Shown here piece by piece: positions 37,801-52,504 of a stretch of 64,000 nt of DNA. Made by a program: the position numbers and the translations under genes. Within the stretch, counting starts at the first letter, position 1, and every line of letters starts with the position of its first letter. This stretch comes from Glandiceps talaboti (lineage: Eukaryota > Hemichordata > Enteropneusta > Spengelidae), in assembly GCF_964340395.1 (NCBI RefSeq), contig NC_135565.1:779001-843000 (forward strand). Reading direction: 5' to 3'. The notes beneath the pieces were generated by a model. It searched no databases. It saw only the letters and a program-made list of their open reading frames with translations, and was not told the origin of the DNA.

Positions 37801-40800
37801 GGCTATACTGCAATTGATATAAGTGATACAGGTTATACTGCAATTGACATAAGTGATACAGGCTATACTGCAATTGACATAAGTGATACAGGCTATACTG
37901 CAATTGACATAAGTGATACAGGCTATACTGCAATTGATATAAGTGATACAGGTTGTACTGCAATTGATATAAGTGATACAGGCTATACTGCAATTGATAT
38001 AAGTGATACAGGTTATACTGCAATTGACATAAGTGATACAGGCTATACTGCAATTGACATAAGTGATACAGGCTATACTGCAATTGACATAAGTGATACA
38101 GGCTATACTGCAATTGATATAAGTGATACAGGCTATACTGCAATTGATATAAGTGATACAAGTTGTACTGCAATTGATATAAGTGATACAGGCTATACTG
38201 CAATTGATATAAATGATACAGGCTATACTGCAATTGATATAAGTGATACAGGCTATACTGCAATTGACATAAGTGATACAGGCTATACAGCAATTGATAT
38301 AAGTGATACAGGCTATACTGCAATTGATATAAGTGATACAGGCTATACTGCAATTGATATAAATGATACAGGCTATACTGCAATTGATATAAGTGATACA
38401 GGCTATACTGCAATTGACATAAGTGATACAGGCTATACTGCAATTGATATAAGTGATACAGGCTATACTGCAATTGATATAAGTGATACAGGCTAAACTG
38501 CAATTGACATAAGTGATACAGGCTATACTGCAATTGATATAAGTGATACAGGCTATACTGCAATTGATATAAGTGATACAGGCTATACTGCAATTGACAT
38601 AAGTGATACAGGCTATACTGCAATTGATATAAGTGATACAGGCTATACTGCAATTGATATAAGTGATACAAGTTGTACTGCAATTGATATAAGTGATACA
38701 GGCTATACTGCAATTGATATAAGTGATACAAGTTGTACTGCAATTGATATAAGTGATACAGGCTATACTGCAATTGATATAAGTGATACAGGCTAAACTG
38801 CAATTGACATAAGTGATACAGGCTATACTGCAATTGATATAAGTGATACAGGCTATACTGCAATTGATATAAGTGATACAGGCTATACTGCAATTGACAT
38901 AAGTGATACAGGCTATACTGCAATTGATATAAGTGATACAGGCTATACTGCAATTGATATAAGTGATACAAGTTGTACTGCAATTGATATAAGTGATACA
39001 GGCTATACTGCAATTGATATAAGTGATACAAGTTGTACTGCAATTGATATAAGTGATACAGGCTATACTGCAATTGATATAAGTGATACAGGCTATACTG
39101 CAATTGATATAAGTGATACAGGCTATACTGCAATTGATATAAGTGATACAGGCTATACAGCAATTGATATAAGTGATACAGGCTATACTGCAATTGACAT
39201 AAGTGATACAGGCTATACAGCAATTGATATAAGTGATACAGGCTATACTGCAATTGATATAAGTGATACAGGCTATACTGCAATTGATATAAGTGATACA
39301 GGCTATACTGCAATTGATATAAGTGATACAGGCTATACTGCAATTGACATAAGTGATACAGGCTATAGTGCAATTGATATAAGTGATACAGGCTATACTG
39401 CAATTGATATAAGTGATACAGGCTATACTGCAATTGATATAAGTGATACAGGTTGTACTGCAATTGATATAAGTGATACAGGCTATACTGCAATTGACAT
39501 AAGTGATACAGGTTGTACTGCAATTGATATAAGTGATACAGGCTATACTGCAATTGATATAAGTGATACAGGCTATACTGCAATTGATATAAGTGATACA
39601 GGTTGTACTGCAATTGATATAAGTGATACAGGCTATATTGCAATTGATATAAGTGATACAGGCTATACTGCAATTGATATAAGTGATACAGGCTATACTG
39701 CAATTGATATAAGTGATACAGGCTATACTGCAATTGATATAAGTGATACAGGCTATACTGCAATTGATATAAGTGATACAGGCTATACTGCAATTGATAT
39801 AAGTGATACAGGTTGTACTGCAATTGATATAAGTGATACAGGCTATACTGCAATTGATATAAGTGATACAGGCTATACTGCAATTGATATAAGTGATACA
39901 GGCTATACTGCAATTGATATAAGTGATACAGGCTATACTGCAATTGATATAAGTGATACAGGCTATACTGCAATTGATATAAGTGAAACAGGCTATACTG
40001 CAATTGATATAAGTGATACAGGCTATACTGCAATTGACATAAGTGATACAGGCTATACTGCAATTGACATAAGTGATACAGGCTATACTGCAATTGATAT
40101 AAGTGATACAGGCTATACTGCAATTGATATAAGTGATACAAGTTGTACTGCAATTGATATAAGTGATACAGGCTATACTGCAATTGATATAAATGATACA
40201 GGCTATACTGCAATTGATATAAGTGATACAGGCTATACTGCAATTGACATAAGTGATACAGGCTATACAGCAATTGATATAAGTGATACAGGCTATACTG
40301 CAATTGATATAAGTGATACAGGCTATACTGCAATTGATATAAATGATACAGGCTATACTGCAATTGATATAAGTGATACAGGCTATACTGCAATTGACAT
40401 AAGTGATACAGGCTATACTGCAATTGATATAAGTGATACAGGCTATACTGCAATTGATATAAGTGATACAGGCTAAACTGCAATTGACATAAGTGATACA
40501 GGCTATACTGCAATTGATATAAGTGATACAGGCTATACTGCAATTGATATAAGTGATACAGGCTATACTGCAATTGACATAAGTGATACAGGCTATACTG
40601 CAATTGATATAAGTGATACAGGCTATACTGCAATTGATATAAGTGATACAAGTTGTACTGCAATTGATATAAGTGATACAGGCTATACTGCAATTGATAT
40701 AAGTGATACAAGTTGTACTGCAATTGATATAAGTGATACAGGCTATACTGCAATTGATATAAGTGATACAGGCTATACTGCAATTGATATAAGTGATACA

Positions 40801-43800
40801 GGCTATACTGCAATTGATATAAGTGATACACGCTATACAGCAATTGATATAAGTGATACAGGCTATACTGCAATTGACATAAGTGATACAGGCTATACAG
40901 CAATTGATATAAGTGATACAGGCTATACTGCAATTGATATAAGTGATACAGGCTATACTGCAATTGATATAAGTGATACAGGCTATACTGCAATTGATAT
41001 AAGTGATACAGGCTATACTGCAATTGACATAAGTGATACAGGCTATAGTGCAATTGATATAAGTGATACAGGCTATACTGCAATTGATATAAGTGATACA
41101 GGCTATACTGCAATTGATATAAGTGATACAGGTTGTACTGCAATTGATATAAGTGATACAGGCTATACTGCAATTGACATAAGTGATACAGGTTGTACTG
41201 CAATTGATATAAGTGATACAGGCTATACTGCAATTGATATAAGTGATACAGGCTATACTGCAATTGATATAAGTGATACAGGTTGTACTGCAATTGATAT
41301 AAGTGATACAGGCTATATTGCAATTGATATAAGTGATACAGGCTATACTGCAATTGATATAAGTGATACAGGCTATACTGCAATTGATATAAGTGATACA
41401 GGCTATACTGCAATTGATATAAGTGATACAGGCTATACTGCAATTGATATAAGTGATACAGGCTATACTGCAATTGATATAAGTGATACAGGTTGTACTG
41501 CAATTGATATAAGTGATACAGGCTATACTGCAATTGATATAAGTGATACAGGCTATACTGCAATTGATATAAGTGATACGGGCTATACTGCAATTGATAT
41601 AAGTGAAACAGGCTATACTGCAATTGATATAAGTGATACAGGCTATACTGCAATTGATATAAGTGATACAGGCTATACTGCAATTGATATAAGTGATACA
41701 GGTTGTACTGCAATTGATATAAGTGATACAGGACTGGTTATACTGCAATTGATATAAGTGATACAGGCTATACTGCAATTGATATAAGTGATACAGGCTA
41801 TACTGCAATTGACATAAGTGATGTAGGCTATACTGCAATTGATATAAGTGATGTAGGCTATACTGCAATTGATATAAGTGATACAGGCTATACTGCAATT
41901 GACATAAGTGATACAGGTTGTACTGCAATTGATATAAGTGATACAGGCTATACTGCAATTGATATAAGTGATACAGGTTATACTGCAATTGATATAAGTG
42001 ATACAGGTTGTACTGCAATTGATATAAGTGATACAGGCTATAATGCAATTGATATAAGTGATACAGGCTATACTGCAATTGATATAAGTGATACAGGCTA
42101 TACTGCAATTGATATAAGTGATACAGGTTATACTGCAATTGACATAAGTGATACAGGCTATACTGCAATTGATATAAGTGATACAGGCTACACTGCAATT
42201 GATATAAGTGATACAGGTTATACTGCAATTGATATAAGTGATACAGGCTACACTGCAATTGATATAAGTGATACAGGCTATACTGCAATTGATATAAGTG
42301 ATACAGGCTATACAGCAATTGATATAAGTAATACAGGCTATACTGCAATTGATATAAGTGATACAGGCTATACTGCAATTGATATAAGTGATACAGGCTA
42401 TACTGCAATTGATATAAGTGATACAGGCTATACTGCAATTGATATAAGTGATACAGGCTATACTGCAATTGATATAAGTGAAACAGGCTATACTGCAATT
42501 GATATAAGTGATACAGGCTATACTGCAATTGATATAAGTGATACAGGCTATACTGCAATTGATATAAGTGATACAGGTTGTACTGCAATTGATATAAGTG
42601 ATACAGGACTGGTTATACTGCAATTGATATAAGTGATACAGGCTATACTGCAATTGATATAAGTGATACAGGCTATACTGCAATTGACATAAGTGATGTA
42701 GGCTATACTGCAATTGATATAAGTGATGTAGGCTATACTGCAATTGATATAAGTGATACAGGCTATACTGCAATTGACATAAGTGATACAGGTTGTACTG
42801 CAATTGATATAAGTGATACAGGCTATACTGCAATTGATATAAGTGATACAGGTTATACTGCAATTGATATAAGTGATACAGGTTGTACTGCAATTGATAT
42901 AAGTGATACAGGCTATAATGCAATTGATATAAGTGATACAGGCTATACTGCAATTGATATAAGTGATACAGGCTATACTGCAATTGATATAAGTGATACA
43001 GGTTATACTGCAATTGACATAAGTGATACAGGCTATACTGCAATTGATATAAGTGATACAGGCTACACTGCAATTGATATAAGTGATACAGGTTATACTG
43101 CAATTGATATAAGTGATACAGGCTACACTGCAATTGATATAAGTGATACAGGCTATACTGCAATTGATATAAGTGATACAGGCTATACAGCAATTGATAT
43201 AAGTAATACAGGCTATACTGCAATTGATATAAGTGATACAGGCTATACTGCAATTGACATAAGTGATACAGGCTATACTGCAATTGATATAAGTGATACA
43301 GGCTATACTGCAATTGACATAAGTGATACAGGCTATACTGCAATTGATATAAGTGATACAGGCTATACTGCAATTGATATAAGTGATACAGGTTATACTG
43401 CAATTGACATAAGTGATACAGGCTATACTGCAATTGACATAAGTGATACAGGCTATACTGCAATTGATATAAGTGATACAGGTTGTACTGCAATTGATAT
43501 AAGTGATACAGGTTGTACTGCAATTGACATAAGTGATACAGGCTATACTGCAATTGATATAAGTGATACAGGCTATACTGCAATTGATATAAGTGATACA
43601 GGCTATACTGCAATTGATATAAGTGGTACAGGTTGTACTGCAATTGATATAAGTGATACAGGCTATACTGCAATTGATATAAGTGATACAGGCTATACTG
43701 CAATTGATATAAGTGATACAGGTTGTACTGCAATTGATATAAGTGATACAGGCTATACTTCAATTGACATAAGTGATACAGGCTATACTGCAATTGATAT

Positions 43801-45215
43801 AAGTGATACAAGTTGTACTGCAATTGATATAAATGATACAGGCTATACTGCAATTGACATAAGTGATACAGGCTATACAGCAGTTGATATAAGTGATACA
43901 GGCTATACTGCAATTGATATAAGTGATACAGGCTATACTGCAATTGACATATGTGATACAGGCTATACTGCAATTGACATATGTGATACAGGCTATACTG
44001 CAATTGATATAAGTGATACAGGTTGTACTGCAATTGATATAAGTGATACAGGCTATACTGCAATTGATATAAGTGATACAAGTTGTACTGCAATTGATAT
44101 AAGTGATACAGGCTATACTGCAATTGATATAAGTGATACAGGTTATACTGCAATTGATATAAGTGATACAGGCTATACTGCAATTGATATAAGTGATACA
44201 GGTTATACTGCAATTGACATATGTGATACAGGCTATACTGCAATTGACATACGTGATACAAGTTATACTGCAATTGATATAAGTGATACAGGTTATACTG
44301 CAATTGATATAAGTGATACAAGTTGTACTGCAATTGATATAAGTGATACAGGCTATACTGCAATTGATATAAGTGATACAGGCTATACTGCAATTGATAT
44401 AAGTGATACAGGCTATACTGCAATTGATATAAGTGATACAGGTTATACTGCAATTGATATAAGTGATACAAGTTGTACTGCAATTGATATAAGTGATACA
44501 GGCTATACAGCAATTGATATAAGTGATACAGGCTATACTGCAATTGATATAAGTGATACAGGTTATACTGCAATTGATATAAGTGATACAGGTTATACTG
44601 CAATTGATATAAGTGATACAGGCTATACTGCAATTGATATAAGTGATACAGGTTATACTGCAATTGATATAAGTGATACAGGTTATACTGCAATTGATAT
44701 AAGTGATACAGGTTATACTGCAATTGATATAAGTAATACAGGTTATACTGCAATTGATATAAGTGATACAGGTTATACTGCAATTGATATAAGTGATACA
44801 TGCTATACTGCAATTGATATAAGTGATACAAGTTGTACTGCAATTGATATAAGTGATACAGGTTATACTGCAATTGATATAAGTGATACAGGTTATACTG
44901 CAATTGATATAAGTGATACAGGCTATACTGCAATTGATATAAGTGATACAGGCTATACTGCAATTGATATAAGTGATACAGGCTATACTGCAATTGATAT
45001 AAGTGATACAGGTTATACTGCAATTGATATAAGTGATACAGGCTATACAGCAATTGATATAAGTGATACAGGCTATACTGCAATTGATATAAGTGATACA
45101 GGTTATACTGCAATTGATATACCATTGACTTTACATGTTATACTGCAATAGAAATATGTGATACAGGCTATACTGTAATTGATATAAGTGATACAGGCTA
45201 TACTGCAACTGTATA
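34838..45215. repeat. 30-bp minisatellite, about 345 copies, with higher-order duplication
   Basis: The unit contains caattgatataagtgataca followed by ggctatactg. It occupies most of intron 4 (10.4 kb). The period is a multiple of three and stop-poor, so open frames of up to 2059 codons appear on both strands; they are artefacts. Marker variants recur at fixed distances (see findings). No exon match was found. Confidence 0.98.
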
Positions 45216-45244
45216 CTTGCTTAAAAAACAAATCAAATACTTAC

Positions 45245-45327
45245 ATATGTTTCTTTTGGTGGTGGACAATAGAAAACAACACGACCTTCACCCTCTGATG
45301 CTGGCATTGGCATTTTCTCACTACCCG
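45245..45327 (-). CDS. AGBL2/3-like: CCP gene exon 4
   Basis: The exon is 83 nt with acceptor ttctcttctcag and donor gtaagtat. It encodes GSEKMPMPASEGEGRVVFYC followed by PPPKETY and ends in phase 0. It begins the CCP N-terminal beta-rich domain. The 30-bp minisatellite starts about 30 nt into the following intron, but its unit does not match this exon. Confidence 0.9.
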
Positions 45328-45368
45328 CTGAGAAGAGAAATAAAAAAGATGGGCATGAAACAATGAAA

Positions 45369-46057
45369 AACAAGTCATTGAGAATGACATAGTCCCCGCT
45401 ATGATTGGGTTTTAAGGAACTGGCAGTTTATGTTGTCATTTTCTTGATATCACTAGTCTGATCACGCAACAACACTTGTGAACCTAAATCAAACAGACTT
45501 AGATATGTTGTGTCTGCTCGTTGGACATGGAACATGCCTACTCATGTTGTGTCTCCTCATTGGACATGGGACATGCCTACTCTTCAAGATGACATGATGG
45601 AATAAACCATTCAACAATAAAGGATATGTCGGGTACGGGGGGCCTGTTCAAGCATGTCTGAGTTATGGCTTTGGACATGAAAACTGCACCAACAAAATCG
45701 CTGCCAGGCAGCCATATCGGATTGTATCACGATGAAAATGGATATGCACATGTATGTCATAGAACACTGTCCTAATACCAACTTTGAATGAGATCTGTTC
45801 AAGCATGTCTGAGTTATGGCTTTAGACAGGGAAAATTTGCAAACAAAATGGCTGCTAGGCGGCCATATTGGATGTATCATGAAACAAATTGACGTGCATA
45901 TGTATGCCATCGTATGTTGCCCCTGTACCAAGTTTGAAAAAAATCGATCAAGGCATCTCCAAGAAACGGGTCTGGAGGACGGACTGACGGAGGGACGGAT
46001 GGACGGAAGGCACCCAATCCATAGGTCCCCGTCCCGGACTTTGTCCGGCGGGGACTA
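45369..46057. mobile_element. Non-autonomous repeat element, tagtccccgc family, copy 1
   Basis: It starts acaagtcattgagaatgaca, contains tagtccccgc at 45390 and ends gcggggacta at 46057, the exact inverse. Inside are two diverged tandem units of about 157 bp (catgtctgagttatggcttt ... ggctgccaggcagcc). It makes up nearly all of intron 3. Other copies are at 46809 and 53218. The short open frames are not coding. Confidence 0.8.
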
Positions 46058-46167
46058 AAAAAGTTTGTTTTACAAAGTACATATCATACAGCCTGTGGAA
46101 TCAATCATCGGTTACCAAGGAAATCATTGAACAGATTGTGTGTGACAATTTAACATGATGTACTTAC

Positions 46168-46250
46168 TTGGTTGATAGAAAGGTTCTGGTGATGTAGCTA
46201 CATCAGCGATATGTAGAACTCTTTCAGGGATCACTTCCATAACTGATGGC
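46168..46250 (-). CDS. AGBL2/3-like: CCP gene exon 3
   Basis: The exon is 83 nt with acceptor gacttatag and donor gtaagtac. It reads on from the split Trp codon as PSVMEVIPERVLHIADVAT and then SPEPFYQP. The RWPxxxEVIPERVxHI pattern formed across the exon 2/3 junction fits CCP2/3 linker regions. It ends with one base that pairs with CG of exon 4 to make Thr. Confidence 0.9.
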
Positions 46251-46808
46251 CTATAAGTCAAACATATTTAATACGCCAACATAAAGTGACTAAATATATC
46301 TTTATGGAGAAGAGTTAAAATCAATATCTATACAGAAACACTTGTCAATGAATTAAAATAGAAACATGATGTATATGATAAGACATCATACTACAAGGCG
46401 TATGTTGATATTTCACATACATTTAGAGATCTCACTACAATCATGTCTTTTTCTTGCAAATGGATTTGTTTAAATCAGTGAAAGTATAACACTATGACAG
46501 AACCTAATGATACACAGGTGCAAGTGTGGCATACTCAGGGTATTTCCATGAGTGCTTGCAGTGTTCTCTACAGACGTACTTCCATGAGTGTAGTGAGTCA
46601 ACATGCAGCAGCATACACCATACAAGTGCAAATCCCTAAAATGCCTTGGACTACCAACACTGGAACTTACATGGCATAGGATACTGTTATTTTTACATGT
46701 TTTACCCAAAACAGCAAATTTCTGTTAAAATCATATTTGCAATCACGAGATTCTGTGTACAAGGAACGATTGTGCACTCAGTTGCATGTGATTGGCATAC
46801 AGTAATAT
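46251..46808. other. Intron 2 next to exon 3 acceptor; nothing seen
   Basis: Unique sequence with no convincing open frame or repeat. Confidence 0.6.
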
Positions 46809-47491
46809 ACAAGTCACTGAAAATGACAGTCCCGCTATGATTGGGTCTTAAGGAACTGGCAGTTTATGTTGTCATTTTCAAACCTAGTTAATATTGTTTG
46901 GCCTCATATGGTTGTTTTTGATATCACTACTCTGTTCAAGCATGTCTGAGTTATGGCTTTGGACATGGAAACTGCGCCAACAAAATGGCTGCCAGGCAGC
47001 CATATTGGATTGTATCATGACAACAATGAATATGCACATGTATGTCATAGAACACTGTCCTATTACCAACTTTGAACGAGATCTGTTCAAGCATGTCTGA
47101 GTTATGGCTTTGGACATGGAAAATTCGCAAACAAAATGGCTGCCAGGCAGCCATATTGGATCGTATCATGACAACAATGAACATGCACATGTATGTCATA
47201 GAATACTGTCCTAATAGCAACTTTGAATGAGTTCTATTCACGCATGTGTGAGTTATGGCTTTGGACATGGAAAATTCGCAAACAAAATGGCTGCTAGGCG
47301 TCCATATTGGATCGTATCATAAAACAAATTGATGTGCATATGTATGCCATAGTATGTTGCCCCTGTACCAAGTTTGAAAAAAAATCGGTCCAGGCATCTC
47401 CAAGAATGGACGGACGGACAGACACACAGACGCACGGACGCACGGAACCCAATCCATAAGTCCCCGTCTGGACTTCGTCCAGCGGGGACTA
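46809..47491. mobile_element. Non-autonomous repeat element, tagtccccgc family, copy 2
   Basis: Same start and end as the copy at 45369, but with three internal units of about 157 bp. The left subterminal motif is damaged (agtcccgct). The right end, agcggggacta, is intact. Confidence 0.8.
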
Positions 47492-50058
47492 ATTAAGGTA
47501 TCTGTGTGGGCTAGGACGTCAGGTGAATTTATCAATAAAACTATGTAAATCCACTCATACATTTTTATTTAGACGCACTGGAGTCGGAACTAGCAAAGGG
47601 CATACCGTCAATAAGCAGTAACACAGCCACAAACTTTGACCAACTAAGAGTAATTGACATTTTGCTGGGGAGTCTGATGCGCCCTCTACGACAAATTCCT
47701 GAGTAACACACACACGTACGGGGAGTGTGAGAGTCTGCCGTAAAGATGTTTTAGTATTTTAAATGCCTGACTGTAAAACGTTGAGTGTCGGCATTTTTGT
47801 CAATTGTTATAAATTTAAAGACGAAAAAAACCGTTTGATGGATGACAATTTTTTTGTCACCGTGAGCATGTGCTTCTGACAGAATCAGGTGCCCGCAGAA
47901 GTATTGCCCACACTCCGAGTTTAAGTTCAGAAGTACGGCGTCGATGTATTATGTACGTACACACGATCTCAAGTCAAATGATTTTCCTTCCACGTTTTGT
48001 TTTTCAAAATTCGGTGAAGGCTGTTTTATGATTGATTAAACTTGTTCTATTTCCAAAAGCCACGGTGTCATCTCTGAAAGCAGTCAATCTTAACTAAAAC
48101 TACATTTATTACTATTCATGTCGTATTCGTTTCTAGACTAAAAGGCAAATATAACATCACCGTGTCACATGTGCGAGTACGAGTTCACATCGATACAACC
48201 ACAAGCGATGTATTTCAAAACAAATGCATGCGGTACGGTGAATACTGATCGAGCCAAGTTTGGTCTCCGTAGCGGTAAATATAATCCCAGTATGTCTCTA
48301 CGATGTTAGTCGATGTCATGACTAGCTGATAGTGACAACAAATATTGAGCATTTTATGAACGGCTTAGATACATTTTAAGAGTCGCTTTCCTGAATAAAA
48401 CAACCATTTTCAGATTGCATGCCGACATGGGCGACACATCAAGTAATCAAAGACACAACAACAAACAAATCAAAGCAACTGTGTTTATTTATAGCAATCT
48501 GCGGATGGAAATCATGATTTTCCCAGGGAATGATACGTAACACACGTCAATATTACACTGAGGACCTAACTGAAACATTGAAACATTTTAATTTTGCTCA
48601 CATTGTACATTTGAGTCGTCATGGACTATCGAACTGGCAATTTCAGGAACGACGATTTGCATCATACTCATAGACCTCATGTTTGCTTGTACCGCGCCGC
48701 GCCGTTCACACGTGTGAGCTCACACTAGCACTGTAGGCAAACTCGCTCTGTCTTCTTTTGCGTATGGTTGCCTGCAGACACAAATTTATGGTTGTCTGCA
48801 GACACAATTTTTTCTATGTAATTTTTATTGAAAATGCGTAAAATACATAAGATTTGCTGTAGTTCGGTGCGTAGTTTCAGAGGGAGTAATTCGAAACTCT
48901 AGTCTGACAATTGTCCTCCAAGGTCATATTCATAATCTACCGTCACCCCGCACGTACAAGTTACGTCTGCAAGCATGAGTCATGACTAGATATGATCACA
49001 CGGAAACACTGTCCCTCCATTCTCAGCCAAGGCCTCGTAACGAAGTTTGGAACGTCTTTTACCTAGTTTCGTTTTCGGCATCGTGGTAGTGTATGCCAAA
49101 TATGGTAGTGAGTCTTCGAGGGTTGTCCAACGGCAGCTAAAAGTTTTCATATCACGCTGTAGAAAGTAACTGAGCGACCGTATGTTCCGTATTGAAAGAT
49201 ACGCATGCGCAATATGCATGAGTTTGTTGATGTCCCCCTAGCCTTGACACAGTTGATCGCATTACCGAAACGCTACATATTAGCAATGTAAGCGGCCATA
49301 TATCAGAGTGTTAACCTGTTTTCAAGCCATATTACGATTTTCATTCATTCTAGAGGGTTCAAAGAGACAGAATCACTTACGCGTTCGCAAGTATTGTTTT
49401 TACAAGTACCGCGAAATGGTTGAAAAGTTGTCAAAAAATGGGATTTTTTTGCCTTTTTGACCATTTAGAACGTTTCTTCATTTTACTCGTTCTAGCTTAT
49501 TATACATGCTAGGGAATTCGGGTTTGTTTTATTTGATAATTGAGATGAAGGACGAGAAACTGGTTAGAGGGATTTTTTGTTAGTGAAACAGGCACTCGGC
49601 ACTACTTTGTTGAAAATGGGGTACGCATACAACAAAATTTGCCTTTTTGACAATTAATTTGAAGCATTTTGGATCAAAATTTCAAAATTTTGTCTAGACA
49701 GATTTTGACATGTATATTTATGATCACAACTGTAAAAAATTTTTTTTTAAAAAATCAAAATTGCCTATTACAGAGTGGAAAATATGAAAAATATGATATA
49801 ATAATATACACAGGTGTCAAATTTCATCATAATTTAAACAAACTCTACTTTAATGTTTTTAATGTTATGATGAATATTAAAGGGACAAACTCAGAAAATT
49901 TGGTGTCAATATCTTTATTTTTAACAAAGTTACAACAATATTTGTACAATAAAGAATTGGATGAAAAATAGCCTATACAACAACCTTAAAGGAAGGTCCA
50001 ATCAAATTTCATTTTGCATACATCAAAATTGCATTTAGGGATTTTAACCTAAAATAAC
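47492..50058. other. Intron 2 unique segment; no supported gene
   Basis: Includes a small CpG-containing stretch near 48690-48730 (ccgcgccgcgccg) and a homopolymer-rich AT segment near 49400-49980. A minus frame at 48986-49219 contains MPKTKLGKRRSKLRYEALAE before a stop. It has no recognised domain and no splice context that joins the CCP gene, so it is noted but not called. Confidence 0.4.
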
Positions 50059-50676
50059 CATGAGAACATCATGTGAATTCACCTCCATGTACACATCCCC
50101 ATGGGAACATCATGTGAATTCACCTCCATGTACACATCCCCATGGGAACATCATGTGAATTCACCTCCATGTACACATCTCCATGAGAACATCATGTGAA
50201 TTCACCTCCATGTACACATCTCCATGGGAACATCATGTGAATTCATTTCCATGTACACATCTCCAAGGGAACATCATGTGAATTCACCTCCATGTACACA
50301 TCTCCATGGGAACATCATGTGAATTCACCTCCATGTACACATCTCCATGGGACCATCATGTGAATTCACCTCCATGTACACATCTCCATGGGAACATCAT
50401 GTGAATTCACCTCCATGTACACATCTCCATGGGACCATCATGTGAATTCACCACCATGTACACATCTCCATGGGAACATCATGTGAATTCACCTCCATGT
50501 ACACATCTCCATGGGAACATCATGTGAATTCATTTCCATGTACACATCTCCAAGCGAACAGCCTGTGAATTCACCTCCATGTACACATCTCCATGGGAAC
50601 ATCATGTGAATTCACCTCCATGTACACATCCCCATGGGAACATCATGTGAATTCACCACCATGTACACATCTCCAT
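50059..50676. repeat. 41-bp minisatellite, about 15 copies
   Basis: The unit contains catgggaacatcatgtgaat and tcacctccatgtacacatct. It lies in intron 2 directly beside the repeat element at 50676, and the first words of that element (atctccat...) continue from the array, so it may have grown from the element's end. Confidence 0.93.
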
Positions 50677-52027
50677 AGGCATCCCCATTAAATTTCAACC
50701 CAATTTGCCAAGTAGTTTTAGCATTATAAAAGACACATTGTTAGCCCTAATTTGCATATCACTTGGATGGGATCATCATGTCATGAACACGACTCAATCT
50801 TAACACGCTCCCACCAAATATCAGCCTAATCTGCCAGTAAAAGATACACGTGTACCCCTAATTTGCATATAACTGATGGGATCCTCATGTCAAGAATACT
50901 TCTTAATCTAAACACCCCTAACAATGTTCCCACCAAATCTCAACCACATCTGCTCAGTGATTTTGAAATTATAGACTTTTGACCAAAAAGTAACAGTTTT
51001 AGACCTAATTTGCATATTTCTGATAGATTCACCAGGGCATGGTCCTGTTGCTAGGCATATTTGCATGCACCTACCCATCCCTGTTGTTATCTAGTGATCT
51101 TTGTAATATGCATCATCATTTCATTGTTGCTAAGGGTGTGGTCATGGTTGCTAGCACCAATTGTTTCAAAATATTTTCAACAATAACTGTACAGAGAATA
51201 ACACCTCCACAAACATCCCTACCAAGTTTCAACCCCATTCACCATGCAGTTTCAAGATATAAGTTTTGTGACCAAAATTGAGAGATTTTAGACCTAATTT
51301 GCATATCACTGAAAGTGTCATCACCTTATGAATATAGCTTCATCTACACATCCCCAGATGCTTCCCCATTACATTTCAGCCAAAAATGCTGGGTAGTTTT
51401 GAAATGATGGATTTTTGACAAAAAAGACACATTTTTAGACCTAATTTGCATATCACTGATGGGACCATCATGTCATGAACAACTCCTAATATAACACCCT
51501 GAAGAACATTTCAACCAAATTTCAGCCAAATCTACACAGTAGTTGTGGAATTAACGATTTTGGGAAAAAAAGACACATTTTTAGACCTAATTTGCATATC
51601 ACTGATGGGACCATCATGTCATGAACAATTCCTAATATAACACCCTGAAGAACATTTCAACCAAATTTCAGCCAAATCTACACAGTAGTTGTGGAATTAA
51701 CGATTTTGGAAAAAAAAGACACATTTTTAGACCTAATTTGCATATCACTGATGGGATCATCATGTCATGAACAATTCTTAATCTAAACACCTATAAAAAC
51801 GTTCCAATCAAATTTCAGATCAATCTGCCGAGTACTTTTGGATTTAAGTTTTTTGACCAAAAATCACTTTTTTTACCCAGATCACACACCAGTGATTAAG
51901 ATCAGTTTGATTTGAACAATTTCCCAAATAGACACCCGTGGTAATGTACCCATCAAATATCATGGCAATCGGTCCAGCAGTTTTTGCCATGGTACTACTG
52001 AACCTTATCAGTTCAGTTGTGCTAAAA
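50677..52027. mobile_element. Interspersed repeat, copy 2 (cctaatttgcatat family)
   Basis: Related to 3715-4978, in the same orientation, sharing cctaatttgcatatcactga, catggttgctag and the ending ttcagttgtgctaaaaa. It has several tandem blocks around atgggaccatcatgtcatga, two of them at 51430-51760 being nearly identical. It lacks the (CA)n stretch of copy 1. Confidence 0.7.
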
Positions 52028-52080
52028 AGTATTTGCAGCTGACACACAACTTGCCTATATAAATGACATCCTATACTTAC

Positions 52081-52154
52081 CATCTTGCAGCATGTTGGGC
52101 TCCTTGTTCCTTCGTCAGCGCATATAAATTACGAGGTTCTCTAAGTTTTGGTAC
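52081..52154 (-). CDS. AGBL2/3-like: CCP gene exon 2
   Basis: The exon is 74 nt, phase 0 in and phase 2 out, with acceptor ttattgtag and donor gtaagtat. It encodes VPKLREPRNLYALTKEQG and then AQHAAR; the TG left at the end joins the first G of exon 3 to make Trp. The REPRNLY segment is a recognisable CCP2/3 feature ahead of the conserved N-terminal domain. Confidence 0.9.
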
Positions 52155-52342
52155 CTACAATAACAACAACAACACTAATGTATGGCATATGATACAGTTT
52201 ATTCTTGACTACATGTAAATCTATTGCAAGCTGCAATATCCTGTGCAAGTAAATAATATGCACTTGTTATCTGGTGTTAAATTTGCATGGAACATTCCTG
52301 GTTTTATCTTATTTTTGTGTACTATCAGAATACACCTGTAAT

Positions 52343-52504
52343 ACATGGACGTGTGCCAACAGACCTGCTACATGCAGGTACGTGTGCCAACAGGCCTGCT
52401 ACATACATACATGTATACCTGTGTTAACAGACCTGCTACATGCAGGTACCTATGCCAACAGACCTGCTACATGCAGGTACGTGTGCCAACAGACCTGCTA
52501 AAAA
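52343..52504. repeat. About 31-bp tandem repeat, four to five copies
   Basis: The unit contains ccaacagacctgctacatgc. It lies in intron 1. Short Cys/Thr-rich open frames over it are repeat artefacts. The next 400 bases (52505-52912) show nothing recognisable. Confidence 0.85.

Noticed and set aside
34809-45125. Open frames of 521 to 2059 codons on both strands (YHLYQLQYSL-type and DISDTGYTAI-type repeats)
   Set aside because: The 30-bp unit is a multiple of three and free of stops in several frames, so long frames arise on both strands by arithmetic. The region is an intron between two phase-matched exons.
34838-45215. 30-bp array as another exon-donor-derived repeat
   Set aside because: The unit contains no gtaag-type donor and has no match to the end of exon 4, although it begins only about 30 nt into that intron.
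48986-49219. Possible nested gene start (MPKTKLGKRRSKLRYEALAE)
   Set aside because: Short, ends at a stop without a convincing splice donor, and no homologue is recognised.
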